Origin: GCA-2746605 sp963704835
Lineage (GTDB): Bacteria > Bacteroidota > Ignavibacteria > Ignavibacteriales > Melioribacteraceae
Assembly: GCA_963704835.1 (NCBI GenBank)
Contig: CAVPHW010000006.1
Span: 74,295-138,294, forward strand
DNA: 64,000 nucleotides
Direction of reading: 5' to 3'
Of this stretch, positions 43,387-53,302 are shown piece after piece; within the stretch, counting starts at the first letter, position 1, and each line of letters starts with the position of its first letter. Below the pieces are notes generated by a model. It was not told the DNA's origin. It saw nothing but the letters and a program-made list of their open reading frames with translations, and did not search any database. The translations under genes were made by a program, and so were the position numbers.

Positions 43387-44876
43387 TAGTTTTATCCCGA
43401 TTATCTATTTCAATAATAAATTTACATCCACCGCCATCAATATTTAAGGCATCTAATTTCCAACCGCACCTTTTGGTGGCTATTTGGTAAGCAATGTAAC
43501 ATCCATATCCGCGGTTATTTTTCATTTTCTTTAGATGTCACATTTTCAGTAAACAATTTTTTTATTCCATCTTCATCAACTATTAACAATTTATCATTTA
43601 TGCCATTTCCATCATCAATAATCTCAATTGTTGATTTTTGAGTTTCAATATCAAATTTTGTCTTAATTGTTATTAAGACTTTTTTTGAATTTGAATGATC
43701 TATACTGTTTTGAATAAGAGGTTCAATAATTTCCCATATCACAAATTCATTGATTGGAACTGTTGGAAGATCCTTTGCCAAGTTGAGGTTAAAACTAAAT
43801 ATTTCAGTACTTCTAGAAATTCTTAGAAATAAATTATTAACAACAAATTCAATAACTTGATTCAAATCAGTTTTAAATATACTATTTCTAATCGTCTGAA
43901 CTGGTGGGTCATACCACTTCATGTCATAAATCACCCTTGATACAAAGTTCGCATAATTATTTAATTTATCCTTAGTTTCAATCATGTTCACGCTTGATAA
44001 TTGTCTTAGATCTTCTTTAATAAAACCCATAACCTTTTCGGCTTTATGATGGGTATGATAAATTCTTTTGGTAAAAAGGGTTTCCTTTTCATGATCAATT
44101 TGATCTTTCAGATGTTCTTCACGTTCCTTAAAAAAAAGTTGCCTTGCTTCATCCCTTTCTCTAACAGTATAAGAGGAGATGTAATACATGCCTAACAATC
44201 CTAATAGAATTAGTGAAGTATAGATTATTGCAACTTCAGTATAACTTGAAAGAATTTCTTGTGTGATGAATCTAAAATCCGGTTTATTCTTCATATAAAA
44301 AACACCAATAAATTCCCCGTGAGGAACAAATGGAACCAAAATATGAAATGTTTGATTGTCATCGAGGAAACTGAAAATTTCTTCGTCTTTAATTAAAGAC
44401 TGTTGATGTTTCATGAAAAGTTCAATTGCAAATTGAAAGTTTTTATTTTCATGATATAAGTCGCTTAATTTATGATTGAGATAATCATAAAATACTTTCC
44501 CATCGTTTACAATAAAAGGGGCATTCTCTTTTAATATTATTAAGCAAGTTTGCTGAACATTCGGTTCTAAAACTTGCTGACTAAAAATTATATTAAAAGA
44601 TTGAATGATTTTTTTTCTGTTTTCATCTGATTTTGGTTCATTATTATTAATGTTCTCAACCAGAAGTTCAAGTGAAGTAGCATTTAGATTAGCCATTCTT
44701 TCTGCAGAATCTCTTTGATACCAATGCTGTGTTTTATCCAAAAAATCTTCTAATGAAGATTTTTGGAAAATTGAAAGTATAACCTGAAAAGCAACCAGAA
44801 TAAAAAGCAGAACTGTAAGGTGCTTAAATTCAAATCTGTACTTTCCTAATTTTTCAGCAATCTTAAATCTTTTCAT
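43376..44876 (-). CDS. Sensor histidine kinase partner of the sigma-54 regulator (one frameshift)
   Basis: About 500 residues. One membrane helix at about 18-40, a periplasmic domain (about 41-210), a second helix (about 217-240), a coiled stretch, and a divergent dimerisation region (KRIYHTHHKAEKVMGFIKED). The ATPase has the N-box (WEIIEPLIQNSIDHSN) and G1 box (IIDDGNGIN). The frame closes early at 43515, but one frame over the G2 box and the rest follow at once (NNRGYGCYIAYQIATKR; DGGGCKFIIEI), ending in a TAA at 43376-43378. The break is a short A-run near 43518. The restored stop lies inside the first codons of the regulator gene. The H-box is unusual and should be treated with care. Confidence 0.82.
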
Positions 44877-46202
44877 CTAATAATAATTCTCCCTGTTGAA
44901 ATATTATCTTTTATTTTTAAGAGAGCTTCGTCAATTGAGATTTCATTTTTAATAATCTTATTGGTATAAAACGAAATAATATCAGATAACTTTGTATAGT
45001 TTTCTAAGAGAGGTCTATGAATTCCCCTATCTAGTAAGGATTTTGTATAAGCTAAATTTGGATACTTTTTTAGAAAATCTTTATTTGCATATAATGATTT
45101 AATTGCAGGTAAATAAGAACCAATTTCGTGCATAGTAGACTGTGATTTTTCTTCAAGTAAAAATTCAATGAATTTGAAAGCTGCTTTTTTATTCTCACTA
45201 TACTTAGAAATTGCAATATTCCAACCACCTAAAACTGATCTAGGTGTGCTTCCTTCTAAATAAGGTAAAGAAGCCTTTCCAATTAGAGAGTCAACATTTT
45301 CTTTATTTAATAATTTTTTATAATCATTTTCAGAACTAGGCCATCCTCTTAAAAACACTGCGTCTTTTTTAATAAAATATTCATAGCAATTATTTTCATT
45401 AAATTCAGAAATAATTTGAGGGCTGATATTATAATTGTGGACTAGGTTAAATAACAAATTCAGAGTTTTTCTGTGTCCGTCTGTAGTCATATTAAATTCT
45501 CCTTCGGTAAATAGTTCTGGAGAATTATTATATAGTAATTCAAAATATGAACAAACAAGACCCTCATAATTATCAGCGGGAAAAATATAGAATTGATTTT
45601 CATCTAGATCGAAGTATTTCCTTAGACTTAATAAACTCTTTCCAAGTAATTCCTTCAATTAGTTTTCGTTCAATTTCCTTATAATTTGGAATTTTTTTTA
45701 ACAAATCTTTTCTGTAATACATCAAACCAACATCAATATAAATTGGGAGCGCAACAACCTCATCATTAAAAATACATGATTCCAAAGCTTGCTTAACTAA
45801 TTTAGTGGTATCATTCTTACTAATATATTTTGAAAGTGGTTCTGACCATTTTGAAAAACGTGCAGACCAGATTAAATCAACTGCAAAAAGATCTATTTTT
45901 TTACTTTTGCTTCTTAATGATCTTGCAAGTAATTCTTTTCTTTCATTTGTGCTAAACTTGTTGAAAGGTAAATCAATCGGTTCAACTCTTATACTCCCCT
46001 GATTCAGGAGATTGAATTCGTCTATTAATTTTTGATGAGCAGAAGAAATGTTATCGGCGTAAGTTATTACAATTTCACTCTCTGATTTAGGACTAAGGAA
46101 ATCATTTTGATGAAAGTAAATAAAAAATAGAACGAATAATATTAATACTAAAAATCCCACAATTCTTAAAAAGGTAAACTTCCTCCTAAAAAAACTGGCC
46201 AT
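44873..46202 (-). CDS. Membrane-anchored extracellular solute-binding protein (one frameshift)
   Basis: About 440 residues, read in two pieces (45600-46202 and 44873-45658) joined near 45615. A long uncleaved-looking N-terminal helix (IVGFLVLILFVLFFIYFHQ) is followed by a family-1-type sugar-binding protein: VITYADNISSAHQKLIDEFN, DLFAVDLIWSARFSKW, ALPIYIDVGLMYYRKDLL, FLRGWPSSENDY, GGWNIAISKYSENKKAAFKFIEFL, then IGSYLPAIKSLY. No ABC permease or ATPase is nearby; its stop overlaps the kinase start by four bases (ATGA). It therefore looks like the ligand sensor of a three-component system rather than a transporter subunit. The lack of a lipobox fits membrane anchoring instead of a lipoprotein. 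Confidence 0.82.
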
Positions 46203-46544
46203 TTATAATATCCCTAGAAGTATAATTGTTGAAATTAAATTTAATAGAATAACTCGATAAACTACAAATAATATAGTTTTTTTTAATATTAGAATAATAT
46301 GGTCTTTTTATATATTATTTTAATTTTGATTTAAAGAAACGTTGATTATATTTGTTTTGAAGTAAAAATTAGTTTCAATTTTGTTAATATGAAAATGTTT
46401 TCTTAATCAAGGTTATTTTTAAAACATTTTTAATAATTTACTTTATTTTTTTATTTAGTAAAGTTGATTTACATCATACAGATAATATCTATTTAATCTT
46501 ATATTGTTTGTTATTGGAATTTTAATAAAATTTGTTCATAATTT
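46203..46544. other. Divergent AT-rich intergenic region
   Basis: About 340 bases between the solute-binding protein gene (minus) and the unknown gene at 46545 (plus). Very AT-rich with no frame of note, no clear hairpin and no convincing promoter box. It must hold the promoters of both directions. Confidence 0.5.
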
Positions 46545-47528
46545 ATGAAAGATTTTAGTTTATTTAATTATTTAGAAAAAATACAGGCTGGCACAATCTC
46601 CCATGCAGAGCTTAACAAATTAATTGAATACAATTTTAAGATTGCTATCTCCTTTTTGAAAAATTACTACAAATCCAAAATTAACCACAAAGCTTTCTAT
46701 TTTCTACCACTTGAGGATTTAGCAATTGATGCCATTGTTCCTTTGTTTGTCAAAGATAAGAAAGGAATATTGGGCATAAAAAAAACTTTGTCTAAATGGA
46801 ATGACCCAATAATAAACGAAAGTGATGCTGAACTTTTCATGTCAAAATTGATTTGGAAGAGTTCAGATCAGGCAATTACCCAATTATTAAAAGAAAACGA
46901 CCCAATTTTTGAAAAAATTCTTAAAACTTTAAATACTTGTATTGCACAATATAATATCAAGAAAATTAGATATTTTGGAACTGTCTACATTGTTGAAAAA
47001 AACATCACTGAGATCAGCGGAAAAATATTAAAATATGAGTCATTTTATAAACTACCCGAAGATATTTTTAAGTATAAACAAATTACACTTTTTGAAAAAA
47101 TATTTGAATATCTAAAAAACGAAACCGATTTTACTCAAGCTATTCCACTTAATCTATTGGTAAGAAGAATTAAGGAATACCATTTAACAAACCATAGTGA
47201 AAATAATTATTCTGGCAATTCTCATATCAATAACACTTTTATGTATGAGGAAATTGTAAAAGTAGGATTAGATCATATTCAAGATAAGATAGATAATTTT
47301 TATATTCCTAATAAAAAGATTACGGGGAATGACGCCGAACTAATTATGTCGACTTTTAAAGATATTTCTGTTGATATGTTAAACGGTGGAATGAATGGAA
47401 GTTTATATGATTATTTTAAGTACAGAAAAAATGATTTATCTTCTGAAATTTTTTATAGCGATTACCATCCCTTACTGAACAACTTACTAAAAAAATTCAA
47501 AAACAAAATTTCTACTTTAGTTGAATAA
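46545..47528 (+). CDS. Hypothetical protein, 327 residues, sigma-like N-terminus possible
   Basis: Not recognised with confidence. The protein is cytoplasmic, helical, lysine- and asparagine-rich. Residues about 28-110 (KIAISFLKNYYKSKINHKAF...PLEDLAIDAIVPLF...SKLIWKSSDQAITQLLKEND) have the spacing of a sigma-70 region 2: a first helix, an EDLAxD-like acidic motif, then a helix ending in an isolated basic segment. No region 4 helix-turn-helix is obvious at the C-terminus. The gene stands alone and faces away from the sensing operon. No good ribosome site precedes the ATG. Codon use is AT-rich like its neighbours. Confidence 0.6.
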   Translation: MKDFSLFNYLEKIQAGTISHAELNKLIEYNFKIAISFLKNYYKSKINHKAFYFLPLEDLAIDAIVPLFVKDKKGILGIKKTLSKWNDPIINESDAELFMSKLIWKSSDQAITQLLKENDPIFEKILKTLNTCIAQYNIKKIRYFGTVYIVEKNITEISGKILKYESFYKLPEDIFKYKQITLFEKIFEYLKNETDFTQAIPLNLLVRRIKEYHLTNHSENNYSGNSHINNTFMYEEIVKVGLDHIQDKIDNFYIPNKKITGNDAELIMSTFKDISVDMLNGGMNGSLYDYFKYRKNDLSSEIFYSDYHPLLNNLLKKFKNKISTLVE

Positions 47529-47623
47529 ATACAATTATTTATCAGTCCTCAATCAAACGAACAAATACTTCCAAACTTAACATTTCTCTACACTTATTTA
47601 ATTTTTTAAATTTATTTTTAACT

Positions 47624-47653
47624 TGACACAGATCACAAACTCCCACTTATTAT
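47624..47653 (+). promoter_or_regulatory. Candidate sigma-70-type promoter
   Basis: TTGACA at 47624-47629 and TATTAT at 47648-47653 with an 18-base spacer, in the 342-base AT-rich gap before the small membrane protein genes. It would start transcription about 210 bases ahead of the first gene. The rest of the gap (47529-47870) shows nothing else I can name. Whether this phylum uses such boxes is not certain. Confidence 0.25.
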
Positions 47654-47870
47654 CAATATAAATCATTTAATATAAAGTAGTTACCAGAATACAGTTGGTT
47701 AAAGGTATTGTTTGTTATTTTACTTTATATTAATTGTGTAAATTATTTATTTGCAACAAGTTACATTTTATATTATATTTCGATCAGAAAAAGTAGAATT
47801 AAAAAAGATTGTTGCTCTTAAAAGTTGAACTTTTTTTTCGATAATAGGATATTTGAATAAGGAGGTAAAT

Positions 47871-47999
47871 ATGGGAAGTATTGATTTATGGTATCTTTTG
47901 GTTCTATTAGGACTTTTTGTAATTGTTAATTATGGTTATAAAAAATTCCCTCGTAATGACGAAAAATTACTAAAAATGCTAACCGATCAGAAACTTTAA
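47871..47999 (+). CDS. Small single-pass membrane protein, 42 residues
   Basis: A short frame with an excellent ribosome site (GGAGG at 47861-47865, five bases before the ATG). The product starts MGSIDLWYLLVLLGLFVIVN, one hydrophobic helix, and ends with a charged tail (KKFPRNDEKLLKMLTDQKL). No family is recognised. It is followed after 15 bases by a second small membrane protein gene with its own AGGAG site, so the two are likely translated together. The tail-facing charge suggests an N-out, C-in topology. Confidence 0.6.
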   Translation: MGSIDLWYLLVLLGLFVIVNYGYKKFPRNDEKLLKMLTDQKL

Positions 48000-48014
48000 T
48001 TAGGAGTAATAACT

Positions 48015-48200
48015 TTGGAATATTCAAACTATAAAACCAGTAAACTCTATTTTGCAAAAGGTGAAGATTTTGTTAGTACCAATCTGTTTGATGAAGATTT
48101 TCAAATGCAGGAAGACACAAAAAAAAGAAAGTTTACTTTAATAAGTTTAGGCTCTTTATATATATTTCTAATTCTTGCTTCATTTATCTTGTTAAGATAA
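48015..48200 (+). CDS. Small C-terminally anchored membrane protein, 61 residues
   Basis: It starts at a TTG (48015) with AGGAG eight bases upstream. The first 39 residues are soluble and charged (KLYFAKGEDFVSTNLFDEDF...DTKKRKF). The last 20 form one membrane helix (LISLGSLYIFLILASFILLR). This is a tail-anchor layout with positive residues before the helix. No family is recognised. It is paired with the 42-residue gene just upstream; together they may form a small membrane complex or be subunits of something encoded elsewhere. It converges with the tyrosine kinase gene, with a shared terminator between. Confidence 0.6.
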   Translation: MEYSNYKTSKLYFAKGEDFVSTNLFDEDFQMQEDTKKRKFTLISLGSLYIFLILASFILLR

Positions 48201-48243
48201 AAAGCAAGTCAACATAATTTTCAATTCATATTTAAAAACAAAA

Positions 48244-48274
48244 AACGGCTGGATAGTAAATATATCCAACCGCT
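48244..48274 (-). terminator. Terminator after the tyrosine autokinase gene
   Basis: AACGGCTGGATA at 48244-48255 pairs with TATCCAACCGCT at 48263-48274 (12 bp with two G-U wobbles), loop of 7. On the minus strand TTTTTTGTTTTT follows. It lies 27 bases past the kinase stop (48301) and about 45 past the small plus-strand genes, so it may serve both sides. Confidence 0.75.
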
Positions 48275-48300
48275 AAATTCTTACCCTACAATAAAATCAA

Positions 48301-50598
48301 CTATGTAGTTTTTTCAGTAGTCTTTTTTGCCGTTCCATTCTGATTTTGTCCATTTCTTGCGTATATATAAGCATACTTATAATACGAACCGTAACTATTT
48401 TGCATCTCAAAATTATTTAATAATGCTCCAATAAATGAATTAGATTCCCCACTTTTCAGCACAGAAATTGATTTACTCATTAAATCACTATCGGTTGCAT
48501 TAGCAGAAACAACTAAAATAGTTTCATCAACTATTCTCGAAAGAATTTCAGCATCAGTAACAGTAAGTATTGGAGGTGAATCGACAATAATTATATCAAA
48601 CTCACTGCTTAATTTTTTAAGAAATGATTTCATTCCTCTTGAATCTAAAATTTCAGAAGGATTTGGTGGAATTGTACCAGCCGTTATAAACGATAAATTT
48701 TCTAAATCTGTTTTCCTTTCAATCTCTTCAAAAGTTGCTCTGCCAACAAAATAGTCGGTAAATCCAGGGAATCTCTTCTCATTAAATATACTGTGAATTC
48801 TAGGTTTTCTTAAGTCGCAATCTAAAATTACAGTCTTTTTATTTGAAATAGCAAAGCTGCCCGCTAAATTTACTGCAATAGTTGATTTCCCTTCTCCCGG
48901 AGCTGAGGAAGTTATTAGTATAGTTTTAGCCTCTCCATCAACCATAGAATACTTAATTCTTGTTCGAATAGCTTTAAATGCCTCACTTGCAACAGAATCA
49001 GCTCTATCCGAAATAAGAAACTCTTTACCGTTTTTCCCTGCAGTGGCAGCCATGTTAACCTTTGGAATCCAGCCTAACAAGTTGATATTTTTTTCTTCAA
49101 TATCTTCAGGCGTTTTAATTCTTCTATCAAAATAATTAATAACTAAAGCATAGCCAATGGCTAACCCTAACCCTAAAACTAAACCAATCAAGATAATTAA
49201 TTTTCTATTTGGTTTTGCTGGTGCTTTGGGTGTACGGGCAAAATTTAAGACAAGAACAGATCCGGTGGTGGACTGTTCATTTATTAGAGCTTCTTGATAT
49301 TTTTCTTCAATGAGTAAGTATAATTTCTCATAGGCCATTTGTTCTCTTTCTAAACGAGCAAGCCCAATTGTTCGCTCGGGTAAAGATTCAAATCGTCTTT
49401 CATATCCTTTTAAGAATCCATTTAATTTATTAAAAGAAGCTTCATGAGCTTGGGATTTAACGGTTTCTTCAAAAATTTTCTGTGTTAATAATTTAATTTC
49501 TTCAGGACTTGAGGCAAGAATAGATGTTCTATATTCTTCAACACTCTTTTTTAATCTTGATTTAAGATCTACTAATTTTTCATCATATTGTTTTATTAGC
49601 GAGGGATTATTAAATGTTTTATTACCTGAGTTAGATAAAGCAATGTCTCTTTGCGTTTCAATCTCAGCAATTTGTTCCTGCAATCTTGCTAAGTAAGGTT
49701 CGGAAGTTTTGTTTTCCAAATAAATTGATATTGTTGGATCTTTTTTCTTGAGTTCATTTTTATACTCTTTCAAATTCCCTTGAGAAATTGATAATTCAAC
49801 CTGTGAAGAATTTAGTTTAGATTCTAGATCGGTAATAGTTTCAATAAGTACCTTTGCCTGTTCACCTAATTCAACTACTCCACCTTTTAATTGATAACTC
49901 TTTAAATTATCTTCAGCTTGGATCAATTGCTCAAGTTTCTCATTTCTTTGACTAAACAAAAATTCTTTAACTTTAGATACTTGCTTTCTATTATCTAAAA
50001 GGTTAAACTCTTTGTAAACTTTTGAGTATGTATTTGCAATTAAAGAAGCCTCATAAGGTGAGGGTGACTCTACTGAGATTTCAATAAAATCCAATCCCCT
50101 CTTTTGTTCAATAGAGACTCTTCTTTCCAAAATTTTCAGAATATCATCATATGACTTTAATCCTTTACTTTCTTCTCCAAAATACTCTTTATCTATAACA
50201 AGGGAGAACATTTCGTTACTGTTAATAGCAATAAAGGAATCCATTATTTCAGTAGCAACTAATTCGGTAATTGATATATTTTTAATGGTCTCAATTTCAT
50301 TGGCAATAAATCTATCTGCTTGACTACCACCGCCCAATTCCGGCAAGAATGGTGCGTCTAGAATACTTCCTTGAGGTTCAGAAATTTTCAACATAGTACT
50401 AGCTTTATAAATATCTGTAGCAGTAACTGCATAAATAATAGCAAGAATTAAAATTGTAAGAGAAATTATCATTACACTTAATTGATGCTGTCTAATAATA
50501 TTGATATAATCCTTAAGGCTATGGGTCTCTTCTTCAGCCAAAAGGTCCCTCATATATGAAATATCGTTACCGTTAGAATTATTTTGTTGTAATGCCAA
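48301..50598 (-). CDS. Polysaccharide co-polymerase with tyrosine autokinase domain (Wzc-type)
   Basis: 765 residues. An N-terminal Wzz domain (first helix near 38-60, MIISLTILILAIIYAV), long coiled coils (about 190-440), a second helix (near 470-490, KLIILIGLVLGLGLAIGYALVI), then the cytoplasmic BY-kinase: Walker A SSAPGEGKST at 564-573, Walker A' VILDCDL at 590-596, Walker B IIIVDSPP near 669-676. The tail holds the tyrosine cluster typical of autophosphorylation (Y736, Y739, Y740, Y742, Y744, Y746). It governs chain length and export of capsule or exopolysaccharide. It starts 14 bases after the SLBB gene's stop. No cognate phosphatase is in the window. Confidence 0.94.
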   Translation of the reverse strand: MALQQNNSNGNDISYMRDLLAEEETHSLKDYINIIRQHQLSVMIISLTILILAIIYAVTATDIYKASTMLKISEPQGSILDAPFLPELGGGSQADRFIANEIETIKNISITELVATEIMDSFIAINSNEMFSLVIDKEYFGEESKGLKSYDDILKILERRVSIEQKRGLDFIEISVESPSPYEASLIANTYSKVYKEFNLLDNRKQVSKVKEFLFSQRNEKLEQLIQAEDNLKSYQLKGGVVELGEQAKVLIETITDLESKLNSSQVELSISQGNLKEYKNELKKKDPTISIYLENKTSEPYLARLQEQIAEIETQRDIALSNSGNKTFNNPSLIKQYDEKLVDLKSRLKKSVEEYRTSILASSPEEIKLLTQKIFEETVKSQAHEASFNKLNGFLKGYERRFESLPERTIGLARLEREQMAYEKLYLLIEEKYQEALINEQSTTGSVLVLNFARTPKAPAKPNRKLIILIGLVLGLGLAIGYALVINYFDRRIKTPEDIEEKNINLLGWIPKVNMAATAGKNGKEFLISDRADSVASEAFKAIRTRIKYSMVDGEAKTILITSSAPGEGKSTIAVNLAGSFAISNKKTVILDCDLRKPRIHSIFNEKRFPGFTDYFVGRATFEEIERKTDLENLSFITAGTIPPNPSEILDSRGMKSFLKKLSSEFDIIIVDSPPILTVTDAEILSRIVDETILVVSANATDSDLMSKSISVLKSGESNSFIGALLNNFEMQNSYGSYYKYAYIYARNGQNQNGTAKKTTEKTT

Positions 50599-50612
50599 TT
50601 TGAATCTCCTTA

Positions 50613-51149
50613 CTAATTACTATTTTGAATTGTAATAATTAAAATCGTCAAAGAAATCAACGCTGAAAAGACAGATAATCCAATACTAAACCAATCCATA
50701 AAATACAAACGAGGTTCACCAGGCACGACCATAATGTCGCTAGGTTTAAGAGTAGGAACTTTTTTATATTTTCCTTCTAGTTTATCAGACCACATCAAAT
50801 CATTATAATCAAATGGAATCATAATTTCTTTATTATCCTCAATTCTATAAATTCTTAATTCATCCAAATTAGAATCGTCAGTTGGACCACCGACAAATGA
50901 GATCAAATCAACAACATTTGTATATTCTGGTATTAAATATCTTCCTGGGTATTTTACAAAACCCCAAACAGAAACACTAATATTAATCGCTTCTGGATCA
51001 GAGTAATCATAAAAACCACCATATATTGTTCTTCTATTTTCAACTGCCAGAGAGCCTAACTCATAATCACGAATTTGACCGTATGTTACAACCTGGAAGA
51101 AGGTAACTGAAAGAAAAAGAACGCCAAATAAATTTTTCATATAAACCAC
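50613..51149 (-). CDS. SLBB-domain polysaccharide export-associated protein
   Basis: 178 residues; the start may be the inner ATG three codons in (51140), which gives a better signal peptide (KNLFGVLFLSVTFFQVVTYG). The middle is an SLBB domain (ISVSVWGFVKYPGRYLIPEYTNVVDLISFVGGPTDDSN...RIYRIED...PFDYNDLM), ending LKPSDIMVVPG, and a membrane helix closes it (IGLSVFSALISLTILIITI). It lacks the polysaccharide biosynthesis/export domain of full Wza. The last helix is a Wza-like membrane crossing or an inner-membrane anchor. It lies directly ahead of the co-polymerase gene, as export and chain-length genes usually do. Confidence 0.85.
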   Translation of the reverse strand: MVYMKNLFGVLFLSVTFFQVVTYGQIRDYELGSLAVENRRTIYGGFYDYSDPEAINISVSVWGFVKYPGRYLIPEYTNVVDLISFVGGPTDDSNLDELRIYRIEDNKEIMIPFDYNDLMWSDKLEGKYKKVPTLKPSDIMVVPGEPRLYFMDWFSIGLSVFSALISLTILIITIQNSN

Positions 51150-51271
51150 TTAATTATGTTCTATTAAAGTTAAAAAAATAAATTAATGCTGCATGGAAAA
51201 ATACAATTTTTTTTATAATAAATGGTAATAGAGAAAACAATGTATCAAAATAAATCACAGACTAAATAACC

Positions 51272-53204
51272 TTATATTCCATATCCTAATGAAAAAGAAA
51301 AATCTCGGTATAATGTAGATTTATATTCACCTAATGCTATCCGTCTTTCAAAATCAATATATTGGAAATGTGCTTTTACCCAAAGGTCATGCAATATTTC
51401 ATATTCTGCATTGATTCCATAATAAGAATAATTTTTCCTATCACCAATTCTATCTGTAAATAAAAAATGGGGTTGAGGAATCGTAACTTTATAAGCTCTA
51501 TTTCCCAATGCTTCAGTCCCCTTACGGATATGCTGAGTCCAAACCTTAACTTTTAATCCTCTTAAAAAAGTATAATCCAATGCTGCATAAAATAAATCAC
51601 CATTATCCCCCATCCAATGTCCCATCAGCGAAGAAGAGCTTTCATATGTTAGAGTTGGAATAAAGTGCCTATAATTACCGGGATATACTTTTGTATATTC
51701 CAGAGTTAAACCCAAATTGTCTATCGGTAAATCTATTACGCTTCCCCCAATAGTAAATGCCATTTTATAATACTGAGTAGCAACATCAAAAAGCGCTTCG
51801 GGGGTTAATTCATCGGCATGAAAATTTGCATATAGATGTGTGTTTTTAAGATGATTTCTAGAACTAAGTGCCAAAAATAATTGTGTACTTGCTCCAGCAT
51901 AGTTATCATTTCTATTTAAGTACTCATCGGCTAAATCAAAAAACATTATTGGAATTAAATATGATATTTGAAGATTATCTGAATATATTACAGATTCACC
52001 CATCGATAGTTCCAACCCTTCAATGGGTATGAATGTGACAGAATGCAATGCTAAATATTTGGGTATATATGTGTACCGATCAGTATTGCTGTATTGTTCA
52101 TATCGCAAAGTTGAATAAAATGAGTTCGAATCTATTACATCAGAATTAAGCCAAGCATGTAAGTAATTAAATCTGAACCATTCCGTAGGTTTTAAATCTA
52201 GGCGAATATAAGGGAATGAGGGAGCTTTTTCTGAAAGAACTATTTTCCCGCTTTCTCCATATCCCCAATTCAAATGATTTTTACCAACAGTAAAAGAACC
52301 CCAATCCCAGTTAACCCCCAAGTCTACGTTGACAGTACTGTATTCCAGTCTTTCAGCATTCCGCAATTGTAAATCGATCGATGTGTTTTTTGAAAAATTA
52401 TTGTAAAGACTATTTGAAATTGGAGGTGATTGACGTGTATGTTTTAATTCAAAATTATACCCTATAATGTCACCAATTTCTCCATGAAAACGTAAGCCCA
52501 AAAACATATTGGTAAAATTATCTTTTTCCCATGTACCAGATTCATATCCAACAGTTGGTCTAATATTTAAATAAGTTAAATCATTCGTAAAATTAAAAAA
52601 CCGATATCGGTCATAATTATCTTTTGAAAAAAAAGTAAAATTATCATTACTTGTTTCATGAACTTCTTCTTTTTTCAACACACTTTCTGCACTTGTAATC
52701 TCACCTTGCGGGCTTCTAACTTCAAACTCCCAACTTTTGTCTAACAGATCCCGTTTTTTCTGCTCTTGTTGTGTTGAATCTTGATTGTTGCTTATGGATT
52801 CTGGATACTGGATACTGGATTCCGCCATATTTACCGGGCTTGGCTGGGCGAGCAAGTCTGGCCTCTGACCTCTTGTTTCTGACTTCTGTATTCTGAATCC
52901 CGCCATGGCAGGCAAGTCTGACTTCTGCTTCTCTATCTCATACCCAAATTCTTTTTCATAAAATTCTAATTCGTTTTGCTGCAATGATGTTAAATGAATA
53001 AAATTTACTCTGGCATCAATTAGCTTACTTGCAATATATCTTCTCGAGAGAGGTTTAATTAAATCTTCATATTCAATAATCCCTTTTTGGGCAAGAGTGG
53101 ACAAATATGTATATATATTATTGTTTAACTCAACATTAGAAACTTGGAGAGAAAGTTATAATTGAAGAAAATAATATTAAAATAAAAATTGATTTTTTAA
53201 TCAT
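51272..53204 (-). CDS. Wzi-like capsule assembly outer-membrane protein (one frameshift), with variable linker
   Basis: About 640 residues. The ATG at 53204 (AGAGG site) opens a signal peptide; one shift near 53148 joins it to the long frame 51272-53104. An N-terminal segment (YTYLSTLAQKGIIEYEDLIKPLSRRYIASKL) is followed by a low-complexity charged linker (about 58-130 of the long frame, RIQKSETRGQRPDLL...SSIQYPESISN) encoded by 7-base repeats and pieces of dispersed repeats. A Wzi-type barrel follows (GWEYGTWEKDNF-like strands; NVDLGVNWDWGSFTVGKNHLNWGYG), ending FSFSLGYGI. Wzi-like proteins bind capsule at the surface. A damaged paralog lies at 55667-57396, on the far side of the dehydratase gene. 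Confidence 0.8.
52735..52930. repeat. Degenerate 7-base tandem repeats inside the Wzi-like gene
   Basis: On the plus strand, GGATTCT-GGATACT-GGATACT-type heptamers stand near 52796-52823, and a second set ending TTCTGA lies near 52860-52926. Between them are two dispersed-repeat pieces, TTTACCGGGCTTGGCTGGG at 52830-52848 and CCCGCCATGGCAGGCAAG at about 52902-52919. The array remains in frame overall in this copy. Confidence 0.75.
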
Positions 53205-53302
53205 TTTTTGCCTCTGTAAAATTCAAAAGAATTTAATATTAAGTAATGATGACAGTTTATATTTGATAAATCAAAAAGAATAGTCATATTAAAATTGGGT
53301 TA

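Noticed and set aside
52735..52930. Possible CRISPR-like array
   Set aside because: The units are only seven bases and contiguous, with no spacers; it is a tandem repeat within a gene.
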